64,000 nucleotides of DNA from Pirellula staleyi DSM 6068 (GCF_000025185.1 NC_013720.1:4836001-4900000), one strand, 5' to 3'; positions 38,005 through 47,847 are shown, counted from the stretch's first letter. The notes: generated by a model not told the origin, from the letters alone. Translations and numbers: made by a program.

Positions 38005-39270
38005 ATGAATCGCTCGTCTGGCACCTCAGAAATCCTCCCTTTTTGCGAAACGGTGGAGATTTCGGGGCACATCATCGACAGTTTGCTCCTCCCCAAAGTG
38101 CTCGATCTGATCACTGCCGCCGGGGGTGCATTTCAGATCCGCGACATCACCGTGGGACAGGCTCGCTCCGACGCAAGTTTCGCAAGGATCGAGGTTTCAG
38201 CAGCCTCGAAAGAGCGTCTCGAGCAGATTCTGGCTGCCATCGCCGACCATGGCGCAACAGCCATCCATCAGCACGACGCACGCCTCGTTCCGGCTGATAT
38301 TGCAGCCGCATTTCCCGAGGGATTCTATGCCACCACGAATCAGCAAACGGAAATCCGTATCGCTGGAAAGTGGCTGAACGTCGACAAGCAGGAAATGGAC
38401 TGCGGAATCGTCGTCGCCCCCGACCTGCAATCCGCCGCATGCCGTGCCATGACAGAAATCAACATCGGTGACCTCGTGGTGGTTGGCCATGTGGGGGTGC
38501 GTGTCCATCCGGTTGAACGGAACGCTCGCAAGCATGGCTTTGAGTTCATGAACAGCCCCGTTTCGACAGAAAAACCCAAAGGGGTTGCGATCCGTCAGAT
38601 TGCCGAGGAACTCGTACGTGCCCGGCGCGAGCATGGCCAAACGCTTGTCGTCGGTGGGCCTGCCATCGTCCACACCGGAAGTGCCGAGCACCTCTCCAGC
38701 CTGATAAGACGAGGCTATGTCAACAAACTCTTTGCAGGCAATGCACTGGCAACTCATGATATCGAGCAAGCTTTGTTTGGCACGAGCCTGGGCGTAAGAC
38801 TCGACTGCGGCGATATTGTTGAAGCTGGCCACGAGCATCATTTAAGGTCCATCAACCGCATACGCCGCTGGGGAGGAATTAAGGCTGCTGTCGATGGCGG
38901 ATATCTTAAAAGCGGCATCATGTATGAATGTATTAAGAACAAAATTGAATACATTCTCGCGGGCAGCATTCGCGATGATGGGCCACTCCCTGAAGTGATC
39001 ACCGATACGCTGGAAGCACAGCAGGCCATGCGGCGTGGGATCGCTGGCGTTTCTTTTTGCTTAATGGTCGCCACTACACTCCACTCCATCGCCGTTGGCA
39101 ATCTACTACCGGCCTGGGTCAAAGTAGTTTGCGTCGACATCAATCCTTCGACAGTGATTAAGCTTGCCGATCGTGGATCGTTCCAAACCGTGGGACTCGT
39201 CACCGATGTGGAACCATTTTTCCGGGCATTAGTCGGTGAAATTGACCGAATCGAGAGGGAGACACCATGA
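38005..39270 (+). CDS. LOR/SDH-family ornithine cyclodeaminase-like protein (TIGR00300 type)
   Basis: The 421-residue protein corresponds to the C-terminal half of cyanobacterial AgrE/ArgZ and to the archaeal TIGR00300 proteins, one of which (in Methanococcus maripaludis) was reported as an unusual ornithine cyclodeaminase. Visible parts are the N-terminal LOR/SDH domain (SGHIIDSLLLPKVLDLI, FQIRDITVGQ), an SH3-like strand set (EIRIAGKWLNVDKQEMDCGIVV, DLVVVGHVGVRVHP) and a Rossmann-type domain (TLVVGGPAIVHTGSAEHLSSLIRRGYVNKLFAGNALATHDIE). It would convert ornithine to proline and ammonia with NAD. It starts after an AAGGAG box and overlaps the arginine dihydrolase gene by 4 nt (ATGA), so the two act together. 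Confidence 0.8.
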   Translation: MNRSSGTSEILPFCETVEISGHIIDSLLLPKVLDLITAAGGAFQIRDITVGQARSDASFARIEVSAASKERLEQILAAIADHGATAIHQHDARLVPADIAAAFPEGFYATTNQQTEIRIAGKWLNVDKQEMDCGIVVAPDLQSAACRAMTEINIGDLVVVGHVGVRVHPVERNARKHGFEFMNSPVSTEKPKGVAIRQIAEELVRARREHGQTLVVGGPAIVHTGSAEHLSSLIRRGYVNKLFAGNALATHDIEQALFGTSLGVRLDCGDIVEAGHEHHLRSINRIRRWGGIKAAVDGGYLKSGIMYECIKNKIEYILAGSIRDDGPLPEVITDTLEAQQAMRRGIAGVSFCLMVATTLHSIAVGNLLPAWVKVVCVDINPSTVIKLADRGSFQTVGLVTDVEPFFRALVGEIDRIERETP

Positions 39271-40142
39271 ACGAATCTCGCCCCCTCTTCGCCCCGCCTC
39301 GCATCCTTATGTGCTCTCCCGAATACTTTGGTATTGAATATGAAATCAATCCCTGGATGAGCCGCTCGCGTCAAGCAGATCGTCAACTCGCACTTCTGCA
39401 ATGGCATGGCTTGGCCGACATGCTGGAGTCGCTGGGAGTTATGATTGAACGCCTTCATCCTGTTGCGAAATTACCTGATTTAGTTTTCACTGCGAATGCT
39501 GCTTTAATCTTTAAGAAGAAAGCGGTTCTTTCACACTTTAAGCATACTGAACGACAGCGTGAAGAGCCACTTTTTCACGACTGGCTTACACAACATGGTT
39601 TTGAGGTCTTATGTCTTCCGGAAGATCATTTTTTTGAAGGGGCAGGTGATGCCCTTTTTGTAGGCGATACCCTTTATGCCGGGTATCGCATCCGAAGTGA
39701 TGTTCGAAGTGAACAGTTGATCGCCGCCTGGCTTGGTTGCCGAGTCCTTGCCGTCGAACTCGTCGACCCTTATTTTTATCATTTAGATACCTGCTTCTGT
39801 CCGCTCTCGACCGATTCGGCGATCTTCTATCCGGGCGCTTTTGATACCTACGGTATCGAAGTGCTGCAAAGCTCCATTCCCCTCTTAATTCCTGTTCGCG
39901 AGGAGGAGGCAAGAGCATTTGCCTGCAATGCAGTGGTGGTCGGAAAGCATGTCATCACCAATACGGGAGCACCTCAACTGCAACGCGACTTGCGAAACGC
40001 AGGCTTCACGCCTCACGAAACTCCGCTGTCGGAGTTTGTTAAAGCAGGGGGGAGTGCCAAGTGTCTCACGCTGAGGCTCGACGGCGAAAATGCGGCGGCT
40101 TGGCGGGAATCGCCAGCGATCTCGCAGCCTGTTTCCCCGTAA
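39267..40142 (+). CDS. argZ: Arginine dihydrolase (ArgZ-like guanidine-group hydrolase)
   Basis: The 291-residue protein matches the N-terminal catalytic domain of cyanobacterial ArgZ/AgrE, which turns arginine into ornithine, CO2 and two ammonia. Conserved landmarks are ILMCSPEYFGIEYEINPWM, LPDLVFTANAAL, FEGAGDAL, FYHLDTCFCPL and GGSAKCLTLRL. By position, Cys266 is the nucleophile, His172 its partner, and Asn28 and Asn77 are the residues tied to dihydrolase rather than deiminase action. In cyanobacteria both domains are fused in one chain with this domain first; here it is a separate gene placed second, overlapping the cyclodeaminase-like gene by ATGA. The middle of the gene is AT-richer than its surroundings, which may point to transfer. 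Confidence 0.82.
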   Translation: MNESRPLFAPPRILMCSPEYFGIEYEINPWMSRSRQADRQLALLQWHGLADMLESLGVMIERLHPVAKLPDLVFTANAALIFKKKAVLSHFKHTERQREEPLFHDWLTQHGFEVLCLPEDHFFEGAGDALFVGDTLYAGYRIRSDVRSEQLIAAWLGCRVLAVELVDPYFYHLDTCFCPLSTDSAIFYPGAFDTYGIEVLQSSIPLLIPVREEEARAFACNAVVVGKHVITNTGAPQLQRDLRNAGFTPHETPLSEFVKAGGSAKCLTLRLDGENAAAWRESPAISQPVSP

Positions 40143-40322
40143 TTCCCTGGACTAACTTCGTCCGGGAGGTCCCCCGCAGAGTGCCTAACGCGTACAATTC
40201 GGCCAGTTTCGTTTTCTGCCGAGACCGAAGGATCGGCTCGTTTGTTTTGCATGTCACTTGATTGTTCTGGCACGTCCAGCGCGACAAGTGGCATTGGCTT
40301 GTGCTCCTAGGAGGTGGTTCCG

Positions 40323-43157
40323 ATGCTCGGTCGCTCATTGTTTTGTTCAGTCACTGCGGCGATTCTGACTTTCTCGCTTGCAAGCAGTGCTCATGCTCGT
40401 GTGGAATCCGAGGCGATGAGTGGAGGCCGCATCAGCGTGGCCCGCATCTCGCTGGCGGCGGCTGACGTCGCTGGCCCTATCGACCCCATGCAAGTTCGTG
40501 TGGTCGACAACGACGGCCGAACCAGCTACCCGGCTGTGGCCGCTGGAACGCTCGGGAAATTTATCGGTCAGCTGCTGGGCGCCACCGAGGACCTTCCCCC
40601 CGGAACGCTCACCGTGACGTTTCTGTTTACGGGCGATCGACCTCTAGAAGTCACTCTTTACACCCCCTCGCCAATTCAGGTAACGATTGTTCCTCGACCG
40701 CCTCGCAACCCTCGCGAGTTTGATCGGCTTGTTGATCGCTGGTGGAAGGACTACCAAGCTCAAGCCAGGGCATCGGGTGAGCGTTCCGATCATCCACCCG
40801 TGGTGTATGACTACTTAGTCGCAATGCTCGCCCAGCGCTACGGTTTGCCGCTCCCCGATAAACAGCCACAAGCTGCCAGTGTGAGCCCGGGACAGCAATC
40901 GCTCGAGCTTTTGCTTGGCATGGAGCGTCTGAAGAGCGAAACCCTGAAGAACACGATGCTGGGGCGGGGCGATTTCACCGAACCAGCCGACATTCTTTTA
41001 CCGGAAGCTTTGCCGAGCGTGGCGCCACCCGTCCCTCCGGTTCCAGCCGATTTGAAGCTCGAAAAAATTGCATCGCACGTTCCCGAAGAGTGTTTTTATG
41101 TTCGCTTCGGCAAGTTCTCGAACTATCTGTGGCTCAACAAATTGCTGGCCGAATATGGGGGCGATATCAGCAGCATGGCGACGCTGCGAAGCTACACCCA
41201 GCCTTTGGGCGATCGCCTGCAAAAGCAACTTTCACTCGAGCAAAATCAACTTGCAGACTTGTTCGGCGACACGGTGATTTCGGATATCGCCATCATCGGC
41301 CGCGATACGTACATGAATGAAGGTGCCGCGATCGGCATCATGTTCGAAGCACGCGATAACGATGTCTTGAGCAACGATTTCTCGACCCAGCGCAAACGGA
41401 CACTTCAGAGAGAAAAAGCGGCCGGTTGTACTCTCGAAAAAGTCACCATCGCTGGTCGAGAGGTTTCTTTCCTTTCGACTCCTGATAACCGCATTCGATC
41501 CTTCTATGCGGTCGACGACAACTATCACCTCGTCACCACCTCGCGGGCCATCGTCGAGCGCTTCTTTGCAGCAGGCAAAGGGGACCGACCACTGGCCGCG
41601 ACCGAGGAATTTCGCTACGCCCGGACTCAAATGCCGCTATCGCGCGGCGACACCATCTTTGTCTACTTCAGTTCGCGATTCTTCGAAGAACTGCTCGGCC
41701 CCCAGTACCAAGTCGAACTCTACAGGCGTTTGCAGTCGGTCACCGACATGGAACTACTGCAACTGGCTCGCCTCGCGGCCGTGGGCGAAGGACTTCCTAC
41801 GGACGAAATGGAAGAACTGGTAGCTGCTGGTCTCTTGCCGCGTGGTTTTGGCCGCCGTCCCGATGGAAGCGGCCCCATCGTCACACCATCAGGAAGCATC
41901 GACTCGCGTCGTGGCGCACGTGGCTTTTTCCTGCCGATTCCAGACGTCGAAATCCGGTCGATCACCGCCTTGGAAGCCTCACGCATCGACGCCTTCTCGC
42001 GTGCCTACACTGCCCAGTGGAAACGGATGGACCCACTCATTGTGGCCATCAATCGCACCGCTCTCGACACGCCCGAAGAAGGGGGCCGAACGCGCGAACG
42101 CATCGTGATCGATGCCAATGTCACACCCCTCGATGAAACCAAATATGGCTCGCTGCTCTCGGTGCTTGGTCCAGCCACCAACGAAATGGTCACTCCGGCC
42201 GCTGGCGACGTAATCACGGCACAAGCATCGGTTCGCGGCGGACTTCTTTTGCCCAGCGTACCGCCTCACTACTTGTTCCTTGGCGTGCAAGATATGGTGC
42301 CGCTGTCCGACATTCGGCCGCAGGGGCTACTTCAAACGCTGCAGTTTTTGAAGACCGTGCCAGGCTACATCGGTGGCTGGCCCAAGCCAGGATTCCTCGA
42401 TGCTTTGCCGTTTAATCTCGGCGGCAGTCGACCCGATGCGTATGGTTTTTCGAAGTTGCCGTTTGGTCTCTGGCGTCGACAAGGGGCTGGATTCTCCGTG
42501 CTCTCCTTCGATCCACAATTGCTGGCCGATGTTACGCCACAGCTGCGCGTGGTCGAGTCCGAGACACCGGCACAAATTCGCTTGCACGTCGGAGACCTCA
42601 GTAGCGCCAAGTTCAGTGCCTGGGTGAGCCGGATGTACGAGCAACGTGCCGCTGAAGCATCGCGAGGCAACGTACACATGCTCCACCTGCTTCATCAGCA
42701 GATGAAGGTGCCGCTGGAAGATTCGCTTGCGGTCACCGAGCAATTGCTCGATGCCACACTAACCTGCCCGCTGGGTGGAAAGTATGAACTTGCGGCTGCT
42801 CCTTCGGGCGAGAAGTACTGGCAAAGTTCAGCCTGGAATCCCGACGTCGAAAAACGCGAGAAACAACCTTATCAAGCGCCGCTCCTCACTTGGTTTCGCG
42901 GTGTCGATGCCCATTTGATTCGTGATGAGTTCGGCATTTCGACGCACCTGGAACTCGACATGGTTCGCCAACCTGTCCCCGAAGATCAAAAGGTGAAAAT
43001 CCCCTCGTTCTTCGACCTGTTTAGTGGTGGTGGCCAGAAAGCAATGAAGCCCAAAAAGAAAGAAAACACCGAAGAACTTCCACCTCCACTTCCCCCCGTT
43101 CCCAAAGCCAGCACGCCGCAGATCGAACCTTCAGCTCCTGGAACGAAGGAATTTTAG
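40323..43157 (+). CDS. Large secreted protein of unknown function
   Basis: From the ATG at 40323 (AGGAGG eight nt upstream) the product has 944 residues and starts with a signal peptide (LFCSVTAAILTFSLASSAHA). A beta-rich N-terminal domain (residues 25-140) is followed by a central region (VPEECFYVRFGKFSNYLWLNKLLAEYGGDISS, FGDTVISDIAIIGRDTYMNEGAAIGIMFEA, YAVDDNYHLVTTSRAIVERFFAAGKGDRPLA) that resembles large planctomycete envelope proteins. The C-terminal 60 residues are Lys/Pro-rich. No catalytic motif, membrane anchor or known domain is evident. It is a single-gene unit closed by a bidirectional terminator; an envelope or periplasmic role is likely. Confidence 0.6.
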   Translation: MLGRSLFCSVTAAILTFSLASSAHARVESEAMSGGRISVARISLAAADVAGPIDPMQVRVVDNDGRTSYPAVAAGTLGKFIGQLLGATEDLPPGTLTVTFLFTGDRPLEVTLYTPSPIQVTIVPRPPRNPREFDRLVDRWWKDYQAQARASGERSDHPPVVYDYLVAMLAQRYGLPLPDKQPQAASVSPGQQSLELLLGMERLKSETLKNTMLGRGDFTEPADILLPEALPSVAPPVPPVPADLKLEKIASHVPEECFYVRFGKFSNYLWLNKLLAEYGGDISSMATLRSYTQPLGDRLQKQLSLEQNQLADLFGDTVISDIAIIGRDTYMNEGAAIGIMFEARDNDVLSNDFSTQRKRTLQREKAAGCTLEKVTIAGREVSFLSTPDNRIRSFYAVDDNYHLVTTSRAIVERFFAAGKGDRPLAATEEFRYARTQMPLSRGDTIFVYFSSRFFEELLGPQYQVELYRRLQSVTDMELLQLARLAAVGEGLPTDEMEELVAAGLLPRGFGRRPDGSGPIVTPSGSIDSRRGARGFFLPIPDVEIRSITALEASRIDAFSRAYTAQWKRMDPLIVAINRTALDTPEEGGRTRERIVIDANVTPLDETKYGSLLSVLGPATNEMVTPAAGDVITAQASVRGGLLLPSVPPHYLFLGVQDMVPLSDIRPQGLLQTLQFLKTVPGYIGGWPKPGFLDALPFNLGGSRPDAYGFSKLPFGLWRRQGAGFSVLSFDPQLLADVTPQLRVVESETPAQIRLHVGDLSSAKFSAWVSRMYEQRAAEASRGNVHMLHLLHQQMKVPLEDSLAVTEQLLDATLTCPLGGKYELAAAPSGEKYWQSSAWNPDVEKREKQPYQAPLLTWFRGVDAHLIRDEFGISTHLELDMVRQPVPEDQKVKIPSFFDLFSGGGQKAMKPKKKENTEELPPPLPPVPKASTPQIEPSAPGTKEF

Positions 43158-43185
43158 TCGCCTCACGAAGATCGGGTGACATCAA

Positions 43186-43238
43186 GAAACGAAAAAGCCG
43201 TCTGAGAGATTCGTGAGAACCTTCAGCCGGCTTTGTTT
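43186..43238. terminator. Bidirectional hairpin terminator
   Basis: Arms around 43194-43205 and 43222-43234 pair with one bulge. A T run follows on the plus strand (43232-43239), and the minus strand has T runs beyond 43196. It separates the convergent secreted-protein and DUF1501 genes. Confidence 0.7.
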
Positions 43239-43298
43239 TGGCTAGTAGTTAAAACGTGGTGCGATAACGGGTGTCATCGCGTCATGTTTGTTTGCAAC

Positions 43299-44567
43299 TT
43301 AAGCAAACAATTCTTTGATGACCTTGCCACCGTTGGCGATCTTCATCGGACGGCCGCTCTTGCTCGTGAACGTCGTTTCCAGCGAGATCCCCAGCGCCTT
43401 GCAGACCGTTGCCATCACATCTTGCGACGTGTATGGCTCCGTCTCTACGCTTGTCCCATCTGCATTGGTCGAGCCCACGCCAAGGCCACCCTTCATGCCG
43501 GCACCACCCATCACCACGCTCCACGAACGAGCCCAGTGATCGCGGCCTGCACCGCCATTAATACGAGGGGTGCGGCTGAACTCGCCCATCCAAATGATCG
43601 CTGTATCTTCCAGCAAACCACGCTGTTCGAGGTCTTCCACCAGGGCGCTCATCGCGCGGTCCAGAACGGGAAGCTTCTGGTCGGCCAGCGTCGTGAAGAT
43701 GTTCGCGTGGTTGTCCCAACCGCCGAAATCAACTTCCACAAACGGTACACCAGCTTCCACCAAACGGCGGGCCATTAAGCACCCGCGGCCAAAGCCGTCG
43801 TTCCCGTAACGCTCTTGGACTTCCTTCGGTTCCTTCATCACTTTGAACGCTTCCATCTGACTGCTCGTCATCAGGTTCAAAGTCTTCTTCAGGATCTTCT
43901 GGTGGTCTTCCGAAGCGCTACCACGATTCTGCTTGATGAAGTTGTTTTCGATCATGTCCAAAGCAGCCATACGCTGCATCAGACGATCTTCTTTCAAACC
44001 CATCTCGAGGTTGCGAACCTGGCCGTTGCTGTTCACCACAAACGGCGACCAAGCCATGCCGAGGAAGCCAGGACCAACGCTGCCACCACCCACCGATACG
44101 AACGGAGGAATCTCGAGGTCGGCCCGTTGATCGATCAGTTCGTGCGACAGAACAGCACCGTAGCTCGGGTGTTCGATGTTCGGGTTCGGCACGTAGCCGG
44201 TGTGCATGTAGTAGCGGCCACGCATGTGATCCGCTTCACGCGTGCTCATCGAACGCACGATCGACAGCTTGTCCATCACCTTGGCGGTCATCGGCATGTG
44301 TTCGCTGATCTGCACGTCACCAGCGGTGCTGATCGGGCGAAACTGGCCACCGGTCGAAGCGCCGGGCTTCAGATCCCAAATGTCCATCGTGCTCGGACCG
44401 CCGCTCATCCACAGCAGAATCGCCGACTTCTTGTTCTTCTTCAGATCGGCAGCGTGAGCCATCAGGCTGTTGCCAAGCGTCAAGGCTGGAATCGTCATCG
44501 CGGACGCACCAGCCATATGACTCAGAAAATGACGGCGATTCATCCCTTCGGGAAGCAACAGACTCAT
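43299..44567 (-). CDS. DUF1501 protein, copy A
   Basis: The 422-residue product begins with a twin-arginine signal ([24 protein letters not shown]), so it is exported folded. The body is DUF1501, a family related to the alkaline phosphatase/sulfatase fold: [73 protein letters not shown] and [17 protein letters not shown]. It is expanded in planctomycetes and usually paired with DUF1549/DUF1553 proteins, as here. Enzymatic activity is unknown. The amino-acid sequence is the same as that of copy B at 48284, although the DNA differs at about 18 silent positions. It is third in the sigma, anti-sigma-DUF1549, DUF1501 series. Confidence 0.9.
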   Translation of the reverse strand: MSLLLPEGMNRRHFLSHMAGASAMTIPALTLGNSLMAHAADLKKNKKSAILLWMSGGPSTMDIWDLKPGASTGGQFRPISTAGDVQISEHMPMTAKVMDKLSIVRSMSTREADHMRGRYYMHTGYVPNPNIEHPSYGAVLSHELIDQRADLEIPPFVSVGGGSVGPGFLGMAWSPFVVNSNGQVRNLEMGLKEDRLMQRMAALDMIENNFIKQNRGSASEDHQKILKKTLNLMTSSQMEAFKVMKEPKEVQERYGNDGFGRGCLMARRLVEAGVPFVEVDFGGWDNHANIFTTLADQKLPVLDRAMSALVEDLEQRGLLEDTAIIWMGEFSRTPRINGGAGRDHWARSWSVVMGGAGMKGGLGVGSTNADGTSVETEPYTSQDVMATVCKALGISLETTFTSKSGRPMKIANGGKVIKELFA

Positions 44568-44725
44568 GACAATGTCCCCAAGATCTCAACGGACGCGTGA
44601 ACTTACAGATAACGATTGGATCGAAAACTATTCACTTGAGCCACTGCTGGAACTCTTGGCTATTTCAGCGGGAACTTTGCAGAAGTTCCTGAAGAGTCTT
44701 GCGTGGCCTCTTAATCTCTAAACGC

Positions 44726-47161
44726 TCAATGATCTAAAATGAACTCATTGGAATTCAAAAGTGCCCACCAAATATCTTCAACAGCAGCGGCCGGATTGGG
44801 GCCTGCTGAGGCAAGCATCTTTTCAGCTGCTTCGAGCTCGCGTTTGCTTGGACGTCGCGACAAGGCTGCGAGGAACAAATGCTCGACCTTCTCTTGCGGC
44901 GACATTTTGCTTTCGACAACACTTCGCAGCAGACCTTCATCGCGGCTGCTCACGGCACGCTGCATCAGTTCGCCATTCATCATCGCCAGCGACTGGCTCA
45001 TGCTGCCGTTGAAATTGGTTTCCTCTTCTGCGTCGTCGGTCGCCATGTTCCGCTGGAACTGAGCGAGCCAATCGCGCCGAGCAAGTTCAACCTGCGATTG
45101 ACCACCGCTCGACTTCCGCAACTGTGCGGCAATCAGGAGCGACTGGTAAACCTCTTCAGCCTGCATTTGGCGGGCGTAGTAGTGACTGAAGAGTGGAACC
45201 GTTCCAGCCTCGGGAGCATCGACGAGGTTACTGGCGGTGATCTTACTTGACCGCTGGAACGGATCACTGAGGGTGATCCAGCGAATCAGCATTTTCAAAT
45301 CGTGACCACTACGAATGAACTCGTCAGAGAGTCGCTCGAGTAGTTCCGGATGCGTTCCGCTGGCAGCGGCGATGATCTCGGCCTGCTCGGCTTCACTATC
45401 AGCGAGGCGAATGTTCGCGGGATCGAGACTGTTGGGCAGAGCTGCTTGGGGCTGCGACTTGGCGACTGGCTTGTCGGCCAGCGGCACCATGTCGTCGATC
45501 GGGCGGGTGAATCCGTAGCCAAAGAAATGGCTCCAGACACGATTGACCGTGGCTCGCGAGAATTGCTTGCTGGTGACAACTAATCGAGCGAGTTCAGCAC
45601 GACGACGAACCTCGCTGACGAGACCACTGGGGTCGACTTTCGAACCATCGAGGTATTCGGGATAGGCTGCCTTGAGCAAACCGTTGGGAGCCTGGTAGTA
45701 GACTTCGGCTTCGTCGGTGTTGCCACTGCTGCTCACGAAATCGGCATCGACAACGGCTGGCCTGCCCCCGATTTTCGTCAAGCGTGCCTGACGGAAGAAG
45801 GCGTTCATCGACCAATATTGCTGCTGTGTGAAATCGTGTGCTGGGTGATGATGGCACTGCGCACATTGCAGCTGATGCCCGAGAAATACTCGCGAAACTC
45901 GCGCGGTGGCCAGTGTTCCATCACCATCGAGGCTGTCGAGCATGAAGTTCACGGCACCATTGAACTTTTCGCTCCCTGGCTCGCCGGTTCCTTCGGCTGT
46001 AATCAATTCAAAGGCAATCTTGTCGTACGATTTGTTTTTGGCAATCGCATCGCGCAGGTAGAGTTCAAGCCCCTCACGACTCGCAGGACCTTCATCGTCG
46101 CTACCGGTGCTGCGACCAATCAGTGCGGTGGCAAAAATCGTCGCCCAGTAGCGAGAGTATTCATCGCGATACTCCTCAGCCGCGAGCAGACGATCGACTA
46201 GCGCGGCCGACTTGTTTGGCGACTTATCGGCCAGGTGCGTTTCGAGTTCTTTCACGGTCGGAATGCGGCCGAGCAGACGCAGAAAGACGCGCCGGCAGTA
46301 TTCAGCTTCCGTGGCCGTAGGGGAAGGTTCGACTCGATTGGCTTTCCAGGCAGCATCCACGGTTGTGTTGACGAACGAAATCACTTCACCAAGCGACGAT
46401 GGAGAAGCAGCAGGGGGTGGAACGAAGGTTGGATTCTCGAGCGTTTCACTCTGCTGAGCAGGATTGGCCGAAGCAATTTGTGGCGGGCCGTTATCAACCG
46501 TGCCGGGATTCATTCGACCGGGATTCGACGAGCGATCAGGACCGTTTGACGAATTTTTTGTGGACGAATCGCTGGGGGAGTTTGCTAGTTGTGGCTGATT
46601 GGTGCTGCGCTGCGGACGCGACTTGTCGCCCGACTTGACGACTGCAGACTTCTCGCCACCGAGTTTTTCCGTACCCGACTTGTTACCACCACCTGCCACC
46701 GAATTTTCCGAGGGCTGCGATAGTCCCCACCAGGCCACGCCAACAGCAACCAACGCAATAGCTGCCGAAAGGGTGAGAACTGGGACGTAGCTGGTTTTTC
46801 GCGATCGAACGCGAGTCGTGCGGATGGCCGGGGCCACTTGATCAGGCGCGGCGATAGCCTCGGGCTGCGACACCGTGCTGGGAGCGATCGCCATAGCGGG
46901 TACGCTGACCGGCGGTGCCACGAGTGGCGGAGCGATGGGCTGTCCACTCGCACTGAGCGAAGCAGCCACCATGCTGGACATACCAGCCGCGCTTGTCAGG
47001 CCAGCCGCGTTTGTCAGGCCAGCTGAACTGCTCGACTTGGGCGATGCGCCCCGCGCAGCCCACGCCTGGAGAATCCGCGCGGTGAGATCCGGCGGAGTTC
47101 GGTCTGCCAGGATTTCCTCCAGGCAGGCATCCAGGATGGGGTTGTCACGGTCCGGCGTCAT
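44726..47161 (-). CDS. Anti-sigma-like / DUF1549-DUF1553 fusion protein
   Basis: The protein has 811 residues. Residues 1-40 (NPILDACLEEILADRTPPDLTARIL) look like the short cytoplasmic sigma-binding segment found in planctomycete anti-sigma factors. An Ala/Pro-rich linker follows, then one membrane helix at about 125-146 (YVPVLTLSAAIALVAVGVAWWG), and a Ser/Gly-rich periplasmic linker. DUF1549 spans about 256-460, with RRVFLRLLGRIPTVKELE and CAQCHHHP (433-440), a CxxCH site that could bind haem. DUF1553 runs to the end (WSHFFGYGFTRPIDD, FNGSMSQSLAMMN, NSNEFILDH). The gene follows an ECF sigma factor by 92 nt and precedes DUF1501. I infer a transmembrane sensor that holds the sigma factor. Confidence 0.75.
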   Translation of the reverse strand: MTPDRDNPILDACLEEILADRTPPDLTARILQAWAARGASPKSSSSAGLTNAAGLTSAAGMSSMVAASLSASGQPIAPPLVAPPVSVPAMAIAPSTVSQPEAIAAPDQVAPAIRTTRVRSRKTSYVPVLTLSAAIALVAVGVAWWGLSQPSENSVAGGGNKSGTEKLGGEKSAVVKSGDKSRPQRSTNQPQLANSPSDSSTKNSSNGPDRSSNPGRMNPGTVDNGPPQIASANPAQQSETLENPTFVPPPAASPSSLGEVISFVNTTVDAAWKANRVEPSPTATEAEYCRRVFLRLLGRIPTVKELETHLADKSPNKSAALVDRLLAAEEYRDEYSRYWATIFATALIGRSTGSDDEGPASREGLELYLRDAIAKNKSYDKIAFELITAEGTGEPGSEKFNGAVNFMLDSLDGDGTLATARVSRVFLGHQLQCAQCHHHPAHDFTQQQYWSMNAFFRQARLTKIGGRPAVVDADFVSSSGNTDEAEVYYQAPNGLLKAAYPEYLDGSKVDPSGLVSEVRRRAELARLVVTSKQFSRATVNRVWSHFFGYGFTRPIDDMVPLADKPVAKSQPQAALPNSLDPANIRLADSEAEQAEIIAAASGTHPELLERLSDEFIRSGHDLKMLIRWITLSDPFQRSSKITASNLVDAPEAGTVPLFSHYYARQMQAEEVYQSLLIAAQLRKSSGGQSQVELARRDWLAQFQRNMATDDAEEETNFNGSMSQSLAMMNGELMQRAVSSRDEGLLRSVVESKMSPQEKVEHLFLAALSRRPSKRELEAAEKMLASAGPNPAAAVEDIWWALLNSNEFILDH

Positions 47162-47253
47162 GGCTCAAAGTTCTCGCTTTTGCTTTTTAGTTGCTTTGCA
47201 GTGAAACACCGCAATGAAACATCATTGTGGATTTCACGATTCAGGTTGATTTA

Positions 47254-47847
47254 TCAGCTCGAGCGACGTTTCGAACTAGCAGAGTTTTCGGTCGCTGCCG
47301 TCTCTGCTGGTCCCGGTCGCTCGTCACTCGTTAATTTATTCTCGACACACGTTTTAAGCTGCTGTTTGGCACGCTGCATTAAATTTTTTGCGCCATGCTC
47401 GGTGATTTCGAGGGCCGTCGCGATTTCATCTCGCGAACGATCACTTCGAAATCGCAACTCCAGAGCCATGCGAGCCCTCTCTGTCAGCCCCTTCAGGCAT
47501 TCCCGCAGAGCATCGAGAGCCGCCTCACCCGAGTCGTTCCCGGCCCAAGTGGTCCAGGTTCGATCGATCTCCTCCACCGCCTCCATTACCACCACTTTGC
47601 CAGCTCGGCGCTGATGGGAAATGAACAGGTTGAGGGCAATCTTCCGCAGGTAGGCTGCCGTCGCAGCAGCATTGATCTCTTGAAACGGACGCTGCAAAAC
47701 ATGCAGGAACGTCTCTTGCGTCAAATCCTCCGCGAGGGCCGACTCGCATCCCAAGGCTCGCAAATAGCGCCAAATCCCCGCCTGATACGTCTTGATCAGA
47801 TCGGCAGGGTTGAAGCTGGTCGCGGATGGCTCGGGGGGAGTCGTCAT
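47254..47847 (-). CDS. ECF-type RNA polymerase sigma factor
   Basis: The 197-residue protein has both conserved ECF regions. Region 2 is LIKTYQAGIWRYLRALGCESALAEDLTQETFLHVLQRPF, with the DLTQETFLH core of the -10-binding helix. Region 4 is LKGLTERARMALELRFRSDRSRDEIATALEITEHGAKNLMQRAKQQL, a helix-turn-helix for the -35 element. Regions 1.1 and 3 are missing, as usual for this class. The C-terminal 25 residues are polar and disordered. It is first in a minus-strand series with the anti-sigma-like fusion protein 92 nt downstream, which is its likely regulator. Its regulon may include its own operon. Confidence 0.9.
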   Translation of the reverse strand: MTTPPEPSATSFNPADLIKTYQAGIWRYLRALGCESALAEDLTQETFLHVLQRPFQEINAAATAAYLRKIALNLFISHQRRAGKVVVMEAVEEIDRTWTTWAGNDSGEAALDALRECLKGLTERARMALELRFRSDRSRDEIATALEITEHGAKNLMQRAKQQLKTCVENKLTSDERPGPAETAATENSASSKRRSS

